Shown: positions 52,449-63,467, counted from the first letter of the stretch. The stretch: DNA of 64,000 bases from Tepidibacter hydrothermalis (GCF_029542625.1 NZ_CP120733.1:372001-436000); one strand, 5' to 3'. Notes: generated from the sequence alone by a model not told the origin. Made by a program: numbers and translations.

Positions 52449-53543
52449 ATGAGAAAATATATACTACTAATTATTCTAGCTTTATTTGCATCAGTATTTA
52501 ACGTATATGCAGATGAAGAATCTATTATGTATACTGAAAAAGCGGTTATTTTAGAAGTTGAGAATAGTAAAGATGTAAATTTTGAGAACAATGGACAAGA
52601 TATTCAGTATGTAAAATTAAAGATAATGAGTGGGAAATATAAGAATAAAGTTATGGATACAATAAATAATTTATCTGGAAATCCTGCTTATGATATAAAG
52701 GTAAAAGAAAATGATAAAGTTGTTGTTGTGATTGAAGAAGAATCAGACGGATATATAAATGCATATATATCTGAATATTTAAGACAAGATTATATACTTT
52801 ATTTAAGTATTATGTTCATTTTGTTTATATTGGTAGTAGGAAAGCAAAAGGGTATAAAATCTGTGATAACTCTTACAATTACTCTTTTTGCAGTATTAAA
52901 AATACTACTTCCATTAATACTAAAAGGATTTAATCCTATACTTACGACAATTTGTGTATCTATAGGTATAACTGGGATTACATTATTTATTATCTCAGGA
53001 ATAAATACTAAAAGTATATCGGCTATTATTGGAACTACCGGTGGAGTTCTAACCTCGGGATTATTAGCTTATTATGTAGGTAGTAAAATTAAATTGACAG
53101 GGCTTAATAGTGAAGAAGCGATAATGCTGTCTACTATAGGTGATTCTATTAATCTTGATTTTAAATCATTGTTATTCGCTGGAATTATTATGGGGGCTTT
53201 GGGAGCTGTAATGGATGTTGGGATGTCAATTGCTTCTTCAATAGAAGAAATACACAAAGCAAATCCGTCTTTATCTAAGAAAGAATTATTTGCATCAGGT
53301 ATGAATGTTGGAAGAGATATAATGGGTACAATGACGAATACTTTAATACTTGCTTATACAGGTAGTTCTATTCCTTTACTTTTACTATTTATGTATCATG
53401 AGCCGTCTATAGTAAAAATATTAAATTTAGATATAATAGCTACAGAAGTAGTACGTTCATTATCAGGAAGTATTGGTTTGATAATAGCTATACCTTTAAC
53501 AGCATTGGTTTCAAGTATGCTTATTAAGAATAAGAAAGAATAA
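52449..53543 (+). CDS. YibE/F family membrane protein (plus strand copy)
   Basis: This 364-residue protein has an N-terminal signal-like helix ending at VYA (about residue 21), then an extracytoplasmic beta domain of about 100 residues. Seven to eight membrane helices follow. Family blocks are GKQKGIKSVITLTITLFAVL, GFNPILTTICVSIGIT, IIMGALGAVMDVGMSIASSI and SGMNVGRDIMGTMTNTLILA. YibE/F proteins are widespread in Firmicutes and have no agreed function. GGAGGTG precedes the ATG. A second member lies convergently at 54536-55603. Confidence 0.82.
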   Translation: MRKYILLIILALFASVFNVYADEESIMYTEKAVILEVENSKDVNFENNGQDIQYVKLKIMSGKYKNKVMDTINNLSGNPAYDIKVKENDKVVVVIEEESDGYINAYISEYLRQDYILYLSIMFILFILVVGKQKGIKSVITLTITLFAVLKILLPLILKGFNPILTTICVSIGITGITLFIISGINTKSISAIIGTTGGVLTSGLLAYYVGSKIKLTGLNSEEAIMLSTIGDSINLDFKSLLFAGIIMGALGAVMDVGMSIASSIEEIHKANPSLSKKELFASGMNVGRDIMGTMTNTLILAYTGSSIPLLLLFMYHEPSIVKILNLDIIATEVVRSLSGSIGLIIAIPLTALVSSMLIKNKKE

Positions 53544-53585
53544 AAATAAAATTTCATAAAATAAGCAGGTTTATGTGCTTAATCC

Positions 53586-53924
53586 AAAATAAATGGTATT
53601 AAAATACCGCTCGTGTATTAACGTTTTAATAATACTAAGCATTACATCTTATTCAATATCCTAAAAGTTCTAAACTCCCTATCGGTCAGACAACGAACTT
53701 TTTAATTGATAAGGAAACTATATACTTTTTAATTTACGTACACATTGATAAAAGAACTGAAGTAGCAACTATTTTGAGCAACGGAGCCCGTTAGGACTCG
53801 TTGGCGACATGAGCCATGCGTTAGCATGAAGCGAATTTTTCTTAACGGATATTGAAACGTTGTAATGCTAGTTTTATGCAAAAATATTTAAACCATTCGC
53901 TAACATTTTAATACCATTTATTTT
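53586..53924 (-). repeat. Repeat A copy 3 interrupted by repeat B
   Basis: The ends AAAATAAATGGTATTAAAAT (53586-53605) and ATTTTAATACCATTTATTTT (53905-53924) are perfect inverted repeats of the family A type. The inner sequence is the reverse complement of copies 1 and 2. The element is 339 bp long instead of 200, because about 139 bp of repeat B is inserted between CGAACTTT and CTTAACGG. Confidence 0.75.
53702..53840 (+). repeat. Repeat B copy inserted within repeat A
   Basis: About 139 bp interrupt repeat A. It has GGAAACTATATA, ACACATTGAT, GCAACTATTTTGAGCAACGGAG, GGACTCGTTGGCGACATGAG and CATGCGTTAGCATGAAGCG. CATGC-GTTA-GCATG is a perfect hairpin. The element ends in AATTTTT and sits in T-rich sequence. 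The interruption gives its full borders. Confidence 0.7.
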
Positions 53925-54084
53925 TTTTAGTATACTTTCTAAAGTAGAAGTAGATTTAAATGTATTTTATTAAGAAAAGCAAAAAAACATAGGGAGGTAA
54001 GACTTGATTATATAATAGAATACTGACTATTAAAATTATATATTAAAATGTTAGTGAATGTCATAGTTAGTGTTTAATAGTATG

Positions 54085-54339
54085 TTAACATATATTATTT
54101 AAATCTCCTACATACCAAGCAGCAACCCAAATACAGAGAATGGTTTTAAACTCAATATCGAAATATAACAAACCTAAGTAGGAGATTAAAAAAGCTATGC
54201 CTGAAAAAACAATTTGAATAAATAACTTATATTTGGAAAAATTTTTTATAGCTTTTTTATATTCATATTTTAAATTCAATCCAAATAATATCAATATAGT
54301 TAAAATCGGATATAACACAAGTCCATATTCACTCAACAT
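54085..54339 (-). CDS. Small membrane protein, unknown
   Basis: This protein has 84 residues from the ATG at 54339, with AAAGGAG upstream; a GTG two codons earlier overlaps that site. Three hydrophobic segments are seen (about residues 7-22, 36-52 and 58-76), with basic loops (KYEYKKAIKNFSKYKL). The C-terminus reads CIWVAAWYVGDLNNI. No family is recognised. It lies beside the nested repeats, and a repeat A end fragment is just after its 3' end. Confidence 0.45.
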   Translation of the reverse strand: MLSEYGLVLYPILTILILFGLNLKYEYKKAIKNFSKYKLFIQIVFSGIAFLISYLGLLYFDIEFKTILCIWVAAWYVGDLNNIC

Positions 54340-54535
54340 AAACACTCCTTTATATATATTTTACAGATAGTCAATGGTAAAATATTAAAGTTATTATAGA
54401 ATGTATATGATTATATACAACGTTCTGCTTAGCAAGCATTTATTTTGCGTCTGGGACACGAATTCAGGATATGGCTGAATTTATGTTGTTTTCATATATA
54501 GTTTTGACAACCCATACTTACTCCACCTGAAGTTA

Positions 54536-55603
54536 CTATCTTTTATTATTAGCCATAACACTAGCGATTACTGAAGTTAATGGTATAGTCAGGATTAAAC
54601 CGATACTTCCACATAGAGATCTAATAATTTCGGTTGATAAAATCTCCATACTTACTATTTGATTAATGGAAATATTGAACTGGTTTAATATTATAAGAAG
54701 GGGCATAGATGCACCGGCATAAGCTAGTATAAGAGTATTTACCATAGTTGCCATAACATCTTTACCTACATTTAAACCTGTTCCAATTAATTTTATAAAT
54801 CCTAAATTTCTAGATTTACTTTTAACTTCAAATATAACAGAAGTTACAGTCATAGCCACATCCATAACTGCTCCTATGGTTCCTATAATAACTCCACTCA
54901 TAAAAAAACCTCTAAAATCTAATGTAATATTCATAGATGTAATTAAAAATTGTACATCTTCATCTGCAAGTCCAGTTATAGAACATAAATCAGTAAAGAC
55001 ATAAGCTAAAACTCCAGCACTTATAGTTCCGCAAATAGTCCCTAACATAGCAGCAAAACTTTTATATGTAAATCCAGATACTAAAATAAAACTTATCAAA
55101 ACAATAAATATACTGCATATTATAGATATTAAAAGTGGATTATATCCCTTTAATATAAATGGGATCATAAATTTTATTATTATAAAACCAGAAACAGCCA
55201 ATGAAGTTATTGAAAGAATCCCTCTTATTTTTCCAAATAAAATTACGGATATTAAAAAAATTATAGCAAGTAATTTTAAATTATCTTCTCTAGATACATT
55301 CATAATATTTGCTTTTAATTCTCCATTATCTTTCTCAAGTTTTATTCTTACTTTACTTCCTTTGTGAAGATCAAAACTATATTGAGAATATTTTATAGGT
55401 AGATATTCAATATCTATTTCCTTATCTAAATATTCCCCTTCTAAAACTTTCACCTTAACAATTTCTTTTTTTACTCCGTCAGAATCTATTGTTTTTACGT
55501 CTAATACTTGGGCCTTTACTATATCATTATCATCTATATTCTGAGCAAATACTATATTTGGTAAGAACATTATAAAAATTAATGCAAATATAATTTTTTT
55601 CAT
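54536..55603 (-). CDS. YibE/F family membrane protein (minus strand copy)
   Basis: This protein has 355 residues from the ATG at 55603, with AGGAGGG 9 bases upstream. A signal peptide (KKIIFALIFIMFLPNIVFA) precedes an extracytoplasmic beta domain and seven to eight membrane helices. The blocks match the other copy: GKIRGILSITSLAVSGFII, GYNPLLISIICSIFIV, VIIGTIGAVMDVAMTVTSVI and GTGLNVGKDVMATMVNTLIL. The two genes are convergent paralogues flanking a repeat-rich gap, which suggests tandem duplication followed by inversion or insertion. The function is unknown; some members are linked to export or metal transport only by context. Confidence 0.82.
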   Translation of the reverse strand: MKKIIFALIFIMFLPNIVFAQNIDDNDIVKAQVLDVKTIDSDGVKKEIVKVKVLEGEYLDKEIDIEYLPIKYSQYSFDLHKGSKVRIKLEKDNGELKANIMNVSREDNLKLLAIIFLISVILFGKIRGILSITSLAVSGFIIIKFMIPFILKGYNPLLISIICSIFIVLISFILVSGFTYKSFAAMLGTICGTISAGVLAYVFTDLCSITGLADEDVQFLITSMNITLDFRGFFMSGVIIGTIGAVMDVAMTVTSVIFEVKSKSRNLGFIKLIGTGLNVGKDVMATMVNTLILAYAGASMPLLIILNQFNISINQIVSMEILSTEIIRSLCGSIGLILTIPLTSVIASVMANNKR

Positions 55604-55744
55604 AATAATCATCCCTCCTTGTTAAAATATAGTATGCAAATAGGACAAGCATTAGAACAAAAAACTCCTATATTTATTATTTTTAAAAAATATACATTCA
55701 TGATAAAATGAAATAATAATCAGATTTTAAATGGAGGTGATTAT

Positions 55745-58700
55745 ATGATAAAAGATTTTGCTCATCTTCATGTGCATACACAGTATAGTTTACTTGATGG
55801 ATTTGCGCGGATAGATAAGTTGATTAAAAGAGCAAAGGAACTTGATATGAAGTACGTTGCTATTACGGATCATGGATGCATGTTTGGTGCAATAGATTTT
55901 TATAAAAAAGCTAAAAAAGAGGGAATAAAACCTATAATAGGGTGTGAAGTATATACCGCCCCTAGATCTTTAAAGGACAAAGATCCCAATTTTGACAAAT
56001 ACCAAGGGCATTTAGTTCTTCTTGCAAAGAATATGACAGGGTATAAAAATCTTATAAAGCTTGTTTCAAAGGCTTATGTGGAAGGTTTTTATTATAAGCC
56101 AAGGGTTGATTATGAAGAGCTAAAAAAGCATAGTGAAGGAATAATAGCTTTATCTGCTTGCCTTGGAGGGGATATACAGCAGCACCTTATGAAGAGAAAT
56201 TATGATAAAGCAAAAGAATTAGCTGTTAACTTGAGAGAAACATTTGGAGAAGATAATTTTTATCTTGAACTTCAAGATCATGGTATAAGAGAACAAAAAG
56301 AAGTGAATCTAAGTCTTTTGAAATTGTCAAAAGAGACTGGTATACCTCTTGTTGCAACTAATGATGTTCACTATGTAAATAAAGAAGATTCAAAAACTCA
56401 TGATATACTGCTTTGTATTCAAACTGGAAAGACTTTTCAAGATGAGAAAAGAATGAAATTTGAGACACAGGAGTTTTATTTAAAATCAAAAGAAGAGATG
56501 TATGAATTATTTTCTTATGCACCTAGTTCTCTTGATAATACACTTAAAATAGCTGATAGGTGTAATGTAGAATTTGATTTCAATCAAATTCACTTACCAG
56601 AGTATGAGGTGCCAAGTGGATTTACAAAGAATGAGTATTTGAGAAAACTATGTACCGATGGTCTTTATGAAAGATTTGAAAATCCACCACAGGAATTCAT
56701 AGATAGATTAAATTATGAACTAGATGTAATAGAAAATATGGGATATGTAGAATACTTCTTAATAGTTTGGGATTTTATAAATTTTTCAAAAGATAACAAC
56801 ATAATGGTAGGTCCAGGAAGAGGGAGTGCAGCTGGTTCAATAGTTGCATATACTCTTAAGATAACGGATATAGATCCTATGAAGTATGACCTTATATTCG
56901 AAAGATTTTTAAATCCTGAAAGGGTATCTATGCCAGATTGTAAATATATTGCATAATTTTTTATAAATAAATACACAAAATAGTATCATAAATAAGGAGC
57001 AGATACTAAGAATTATGCAGTGTAATACACAGTCGTCTATAATGGAAACATTATAGTTAAAGTGCCTTGAACTGCTGGAAAGTCCTTAGAGTCAATCAAG
57101 CTACAACATAAGGATGAAATAAGCCTAGGTGTGAATGCTTAAAAATTGGTTGAATTGGATAATCAGCAGCTAAGCTCTGAATAGGAGAAAGTTCAACGAC
57201 CAGTCCAAAGGGACGTAGAGCTCATAAAGAGTTCGAAGCGGGGCATCCCCTAACAGGTTATGCTGAGGGGAAAGATATGGTCTACTCCCTCTTGAAAAAG
57301 AAGGGTATAAAGGATTGATATAGATTTTTGTTATGAAAGAAGAGAAGAAGTAATAGAGTATGTTAAAAGAAAGTACGGAGACGATCATGTAGCTCAGATA
57401 ATAACATTTGGAACAATGGGAGCAAAAGCTGCAATAAGAGATGTAGGAAGAGTTCTTGATGTTAGTTATGCTCAGGTTGATAAAATAGCAAAGGAAATTC
57501 CATTTGCGCTTGGAATGACTATAAATAAAGCTTTAGAGCAGAATAAAAATCTTAAGCATATGTATGAAGATGATAAGGTAGTTAAGGAAATAATAGATAC
57601 ATCAAGAGATCTTGAAGGAATGCCAAGACATGCATCAACTCATGCGGCAGGAGTTGTTATATCTAAGGATCCTGTAGATAGTTATGTTCCTTTATATATG
57701 CATGAAAATGGTGTTACAACTCAATATACTATGACAACACTTGAAGAGTTAGGTCTTTTAAAAATGGACTTTTTAGGTCTTAGAACTCTTACAGTAATAA
57801 GGGATGCTCTTGAGCTTATACAAAAAAATCATAATATAGAAATAGATTTTTCTAAAATGGAATACGATGATAAAAAGGTGTACGAGCTTTTAAGTTCTGG
57901 AAACACACTTGGAATATTCCAGTTAGAAAGTGCTGGTATGAGACAGTTTATGAAGGAGCTAAAACCTAACAATTTTGAGGATATAGTAGCCGGAATATCT
58001 CTTTATAGACCAGGACCTATGGATTCTATACCAACTTATATAAAGAATAAAAACAATCCAGATCAAGTAAAATATCTTCATGAACAATTAGAACCTATAC
58101 TTGATGTAACTTATGGATGCCTTGTTTATCAAGAACAGGTAATGAGGGTTGTTAGAGATTTAGCTGGATATTCTTATGGTAGAAGTGACTTGGTTAGACG
58201 TGCCATGGGAAAAAAGAAAATGGATGTAATGGAGCAAGAAAGACAATATTTTATACATGGTAAACTTGATGATAACGGAGATATAGAAATAGCAGGTTGT
58301 GTTAGAAATGGAGTAAGTGAAGAAATAGGAAATCAAATATATGATGAAATGATAGATTTTGCTAAGTACGCATTTAATAAGTCACATGCAGCTGCATATG
58401 GAGTTTTGGGATATCAAACTGCATATTTAAAGGCGCATTATCCTGTAGAATTTATGGCAGCGCTTATAACTAGTGTAATGGGGAATACTAATAAAGTTGT
58501 GGAGTATATAAGAGAATGTAACTCGCTGGGGATACAGGTTTTAAAACCAGACATAAAAAAAAGCTTTGGAAAATTTTCAGTTGAAGAAAAAAATATAAGA
58601 TTTGGACTTGAAGCTATAAAAAATGTAGGATCGAACGCTATAAGAGATATAGTAGCACAAAGAGAAGTAAGCGGTGAGTTTGAGGACTTTATTGAATTTT

Positions 58701-59605
58701 GCAAAACTGTTAATTCAAAAGATTTAAATAAACGAGTTATAGAATCACTTATAAAATGTGGAGCTTTTGATAGTATAAGTCCGAATAGAGCACAGTTAAT
58801 GGCTGGTTATGAAAAAATAATAGAGAGTATAATAAATGATAAGAAAAAAAATATCAAAGGACAGATATCTTTATTTGATATGGGTGAAAAAAAAGAAGAA
58901 AGTAATATATATACACTTCCTAATGTGGCTGAATTTAAAGAAAAAGAAAGACTTTTATTAGAAAAGGAAGTTTTAGGTATGTATATAAGTGGACATCCAT
59001 TATCACAATATGAAAGAGAACTTAAATTAAATACTAATATGAACAATTTTATTCTTTCAAAAAATGAAGAAGAAGATTATGAAAAATTCTTAAAAATGGA
59101 TAATAAAGATGTTACTATAGGTGGTATAATAATAAGCAAAACTATAAAAACTACTAAACGAAATGATATAATGGCATTTATAGAAGTAGAAGATTTAGAT
59201 GGAAGTATAGAAGTAATAGTGTTTCCAAGAATACTTCAAAAATACTCAGATATTATATTAGAAGATAAAATTATATATATAAAGGGAAATCTGAGTATAA
59301 AAGAAGGAGAAAATGCAAAAATTATAGCTAATCAATTTCAAGAAATAATAAAAATTGATGATAGAGAGTTATGGGTTAAACTAGATGATATAGAAGATAA
59401 TGAACAATTATATACCCTTAGAAAAATATTAGATAAACATAAGGGAAATGCATTAGTTTGTTTATATTGCCAAAAATCAAAAAAAGCATTTAAAGCAGAA
59501 AAAAATTGTATGGTTGATCTGAATGAAGAGTTAATCAGTGAATTAAAAGAATTTTTTGGTGTTCAGAATATTAAAATCAAAAATATAAGTTCAAAAAATA
59601 TTTAA
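55745..59605 (+). CDS. dnaE: DNA polymerase III alpha subunit DnaE, interrupted by a group I intron
   Basis: DnaE is a replicative polymerase acting with the beta clamp. Exon 1 is 55745-56938 (398 residues) and exon 2 is 57314-59605 (763 residues); joined they give 1161 residues, normal for DnaE. The PHP domain starts with [20 protein letters not shown]. The palm carries [17 protein letters not shown] and, across the splice junction, [17 protein letters not shown], holding the catalytic Asp pair. The third Asp region and the HhH and OB domains lie in exon 2. Without splicing the first reading frame runs six codons into the intron and stops at TAA (56954-56956), losing all catalysis. The ATG has GGAGGTG about 7 bases upstream. 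pfkA and pyk follow, as in many Clostridia. Confidence 0.93.
56939..57313 (+). ncRNA. Group I self-splicing intron in dnaE (375 nt)
   Basis: Removing 56939-57313 joins GAT and ATT codons and restores the conserved MPDIDIDF. The 5' exon ends in U (56938) and the intron ends in G (57313), as required. P1 is visible: GAU-UGU (56936-56941) pairs with ACAGUC (57029-57034), giving the U-G wobble at the splice site (56938 with 57032). An 11-bp helix (56948-56958 with 57011-57021) closes the hairpin. P4 is TGCTG (57073-57077) with CAGCA (57174-57178). P7 is GACCA (57198-57202) with TGGTC (57278-57282) in the typical R (GTTCAACGACCA) and S (AAAGATATGGTCT) elements. No homing endonuclease ORF is present. 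Confidence 0.92.
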
Positions 59606-59620
59606 AATTATGTTATAATA

Positions 59621-59674
59621 TATGATATTAGAAATAAAATATAGTAAGTATATTTTATTTCTAATAAAATCATA
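59621..59674. terminator. Terminator-like long inverted repeat after dnaE
   Basis: ATTAGAAATAAAATATA (59627-59643) pairs perfectly with TATATTTTATTTCTAAT (59649-59665), and outer TATGAT/ATCATA adds pairs with a small bulge. It lies 22 bases after dnaE and probably separates it from pfkA. Confidence 0.6.
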
Positions 59675-59839
59675 ATATTTTCAATTTAGGAATAATCTTT
59701 AAAAATTAACTAAAATATCAATTATTCTAATTAATAGAGTGATTGAAGACTTATTGGAAATAGTAAATAATACTATATAATTAAGCGGATTTTTTGAGCA
59801 TAGAATAAAAATAATATTTTTTTAAACCTAGTGGGATGA

Positions 59840-60850
<1,011 letters not shown>

Positions 60851-60917
60851 GTAAAACTTAATTTTAAATATATAAAGTAAAACTTGTAAAGTTAAAACTA
60901 TTTAAGGAGGATGAATA

Positions 60918-62675
60918 ATGTTAGAAAAAAAGACTAAAATTGTTTGTACGATAGGGCCTGCGAGTGAAAAAAAAGAGGTTTTAAAAGAACTTGTAAATAA
61001 TGGTTTGAATGTATGTAGACTTAACTTTTCTCACGGAGATCATGAAGAGCACGGAAAAAGAATAAATACGATCAAAGAATTAAGAGAAGAATTAAATAAG
61101 CCAGTAGCAATACTTCTTGATACAAAAGGACCTGAAATAAGAACTGGTAAGTTTGCAGATCCTGAAGTTTCACTTGAAGAAGGTCAAACTTTCACTATCA
61201 CTATGAAGGATGTACTTGGAACAAAAGAAATGTGTACAGTAAGCTACAAAGAACTTGTAAATGATGTAGTAGCTGGAGACACTATATTAATAGATGACGG
61301 TCTTGTAGGTCTTAAAGTACAAGAAATAAACGGTGAAGAAATAGTTTGTTTAGTTGAAAATGCAGGTATTGTAAAGAACAATAAAGGTGTAAATGTACCA
61401 GGAGTAAAGATCAATCTTCCAGCTATAACTGAAAAAGATAGAAGTGATATAGAGTTTGGTATAACTCAAGGTATTGATTTTATTGCTGCATCTTTTGTTA
61501 GAAAGGCAGCCGATGTTATGGCTATAAAAGAAATACTTGAAGCAAATAATGCGGGTGATATTCAAATTATATCAAAGATTGAAAATCAAGAAGGAGTAGA
61601 CAATATAGATGAAATTCTTGAAATATCTGATGGTATAATGGTAGCTAGAGGGGATTTAGGTGTTGAAATACCAACTCAAGAAATTCCTATAGCTCAAAAA
61701 ATGATGATTAGAAAATGTAATAAACTTGGAAAGCCTGTTATTACTGCAACTCAAATGCTTGACTCTATGATGAGAAATCCAAGACCTACAAGAGCAGAAG
61801 TTACAGATGTTGCAAATGCTATTTATGATGGAACAGATGCTATAATGCTTTCGGGAGAAACTGCTGCAGGTAGATATCCTGTTGAAGCTGTTAGAACAAT
61901 GGCATTAATAGCTAAAAGAACAGAAGAATCTCTTGATTACAATAATATATTAAAGTCAAAGAAATTAAATCAAGTAAATGTTACAAATGCGATAAGTCAT
62001 GCAACTTGTACAACAGCTATTGACTTAAAAGCTTCTGCAATAGTAACATCAACATCTTCTGGTCATACAGCTAGAATGGTATCTAAATTTAGACCACAAG
62101 CTCCTATTGTTGCAGCTACTAACTGTGAAAAAGCTATGAGAAGACTTGCTCTTAGTTGGGGAGTATACCCAGTATTAACTGAATCTACAACTTCTACGGA
62201 TGAGGTTATAGACAACTCTATTAAGGCTTCACTTGAAGCAGGATATATTAAAAATGGTGAATTAGTAGTTATAACTGCCGGAGTACCTGTTGGAGTAGTT
62301 GGAACAACTAACTTAATAAAGGTTCATGTTATTAGTGAAATAATAACTAAGGGAATCGGTATTGGAAGAAATGTTGTAAGTGGAAAAGTTCGTCTAGTTA
62401 AAAATGTTTCTGACATAAAGGATAACTTTGATCAAGGTGATATAATAGTTACTACTTTAACTGATGCTGATATGAATGAATATATTGAAAAATCTTCTGC
62501 TATAATTACTCAAGAAGGTGGAATTACAAGTCATGCAGCTATAGTAGGACTTAACTTAGAAAAAGCTGTAGTAGTTTCAGCAACAGATATAATGAGTCTT
62601 GTAAAAGATGGAGAAACAATTACAGTAGATACTGCTAGCGGAATAATATATAAAGGGAATACAAGAGTTTTATAA
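60918..62675 (+). CDS. pyk: Pyruvate kinase
   Basis: Pyk transfers phosphate from phosphoenolpyruvate to ADP at the end of glycolysis. The 585-residue protein has an N-terminal KIVCTIGPASEKKEVLKELV, LDTKGPEIRTGKF, the metal site MVARGDLGVEIPTQEIPIAQ, and SGETAAGRYPVEAV. A C-terminal extra domain of about 110 residues contains TDADMNEYIEKSSAIITQEGG and SHAAIVG. This is the PEP-utilising mobile-domain fold found in Bacillus-type pyruvate kinases, which explains the length over 470. AAGGAGG precedes the ATG. A palindromic terminator follows 3 bases after the stop. Confidence 0.95.
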   Translation: MLEKKTKIVCTIGPASEKKEVLKELVNNGLNVCRLNFSHGDHEEHGKRINTIKELREELNKPVAILLDTKGPEIRTGKFADPEVSLEEGQTFTITMKDVLGTKEMCTVSYKELVNDVVAGDTILIDDGLVGLKVQEINGEEIVCLVENAGIVKNNKGVNVPGVKINLPAITEKDRSDIEFGITQGIDFIAASFVRKAADVMAIKEILEANNAGDIQIISKIENQEGVDNIDEILEISDGIMVARGDLGVEIPTQEIPIAQKMMIRKCNKLGKPVITATQMLDSMMRNPRPTRAEVTDVANAIYDGTDAIMLSGETAAGRYPVEAVRTMALIAKRTEESLDYNNILKSKKLNQVNVTNAISHATCTTAIDLKASAIVTSTSSGHTARMVSKFRPQAPIVAATNCEKAMRRLALSWGVYPVLTESTTSTDEVIDNSIKASLEAGYIKNGELVVITAGVPVGVVGTTNLIKVHVISEIITKGIGIGRNVVSGKVRLVKNVSDIKDNFDQGDIIVTTLTDADMNEYIEKSSAIITQEGGITSHAAIVGLNLEKAVVVSATDIMSLVKDGETITVDTASGIIYKGNTRVL

Positions 62676-62678
62676 AAC

Positions 62679-62707
62679 AAAGCAAGCTTAAGCTTGCTTT
62701 TTTTTTA
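62679..62707 (+). terminator. Terminator of pfkA-pyk
   Basis: AAAGCAAGCTTAAGCTTGCTTT is a perfect palindrome, followed by a run of T. Confidence 0.85.
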
Positions 62708-62857
62708 CGAATTTTTTATGAATTCTTTTATTTTTACTTATTTGTCATAAATTACAATAATAAAAAGTCATAATATTATAAAAAAACAACATGGTTATGA
62801 CGATAAATATAATAACTAATTTATTTTAATTTGAAATTATAAATGGAGGATTATGGA

Positions 62858-63448
62858 ATGACATCAAAAAAAATAAAAGAAGCATCCCTTGAACTTATAG
62901 CAGAAAGAGGGTATTGTCAGACAACTCTATCGTTAATAGCAGAACGAGTAGGGATAAAAAAACCCTCTATATATAGTCACTTTCAAAGTAAAGAAGATAT
63001 ATTTTTTTCTATATTAGAAGATGAAACTAAAAACTTAAATATATATATAGAAAACATATATTATGATATAAAAAAATACGAATTAGAAGAAATGTTATAT
63101 TTAATAATATATAAATTTGCGGAGTATTTTAACAATAATATGACTTTGGCAAAGTTTTGGAGCCTGGTTATGTATTTTCCACCATATAGCTTAGAACAAG
63201 AGTTTAAGTTTGACATAACTAAATATAAAATTTACGAATGTATTTATAGAAATATTAAAGAAAAAACAAAAAATAAAAAATTAGATGAAGAAAAAATGAA
63301 AAATATAATGCATTCATATGAAGTAATATTAAGAGGAATTCTTACTATGATTATATATGACAGTGACTTTACTATAGAAAAAATAGATCAAATAATTAAA
63401 GTTTATTTTAATGGAATAAAGAATGAACTAACAGAAAACCTTTCTTAA
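62858..63448 (+). CDS. TetR-family transcriptional regulator
   Basis: This protein has 196 residues from the ATG at 62858, with GGAGG 9 bases upstream; the ATG at 62843 overlaps that site. The N-terminal helix-turn-helix is typical: ASLELIAERGYCQTTLSLIA, then VGIKKPSIYSHFQSKEDIF. The C-terminal ligand domain is helical and not recognised. There is no neighbouring transporter in the same transcript. The gene is followed by a terminator overlapping its end, so the target may be elsewhere or itself. Confidence 0.88.
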   Translation: MTSKKIKEASLELIAERGYCQTTLSLIAERVGIKKPSIYSHFQSKEDIFFSILEDETKNLNIYIENIYYDIKKYELEEMLYLIIYKFAEYFNNNMTLAKFWSLVMYFPPYSLEQEFKFDITKYKIYECIYRNIKEKTKNKKLDEEKMKNIMHSYEVILRGILTMIIYDSDFTIEKIDQIIKVYFNGIKNELTENLS

Positions 63449-63467
63449 ACAATAGAAAGGTTTTTTT
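63436..63467 (+). terminator. Terminator overlapping the tetR stop codon
   Basis: AAACCTTTCT (63436-63445) pairs with AGAAAGGTTT (63454-63463) and is followed by T residues. The stop codon TAA is in the loop. Confidence 0.8.

Larger units (their letters stand above)
53544..54084. other. Intergenic region: nested repeats and a repeat A remnant
   Basis: No gene is supported. The region is dominated by a repeat A copy interrupted by repeat B (53586-53924). A further repeat A end fragment, ATTAAAATGTTAGTGAATG, is seen at about 54043-54061. TAGGGAGGTAAGACTTG at about 53990-54006 looks like a ribosome binding site and start, but the frame closes at once. Confidence 0.5.

Noticed and set aside
53990-54030. 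Small ORF after GGGAGGTAAGACTTG
   Set aside because: A good ribosome binding site is present, but the reading frame closes within a few codons and no similar peptide pattern is seen.
56939-57313. Reading the dnaE interruption as a pseudogene or frameshift
   Set aside because: Both exons are perfectly conserved up to the junction. Removal of the insert restores the catalytic motif in frame, and the insert carries group I core elements.
56939-57313. Intein in dnaE
   Set aside because: The insert has stop codons in the host frame and no Cys/Ser start or His-Asn end block, so it cannot be translated as an intein.
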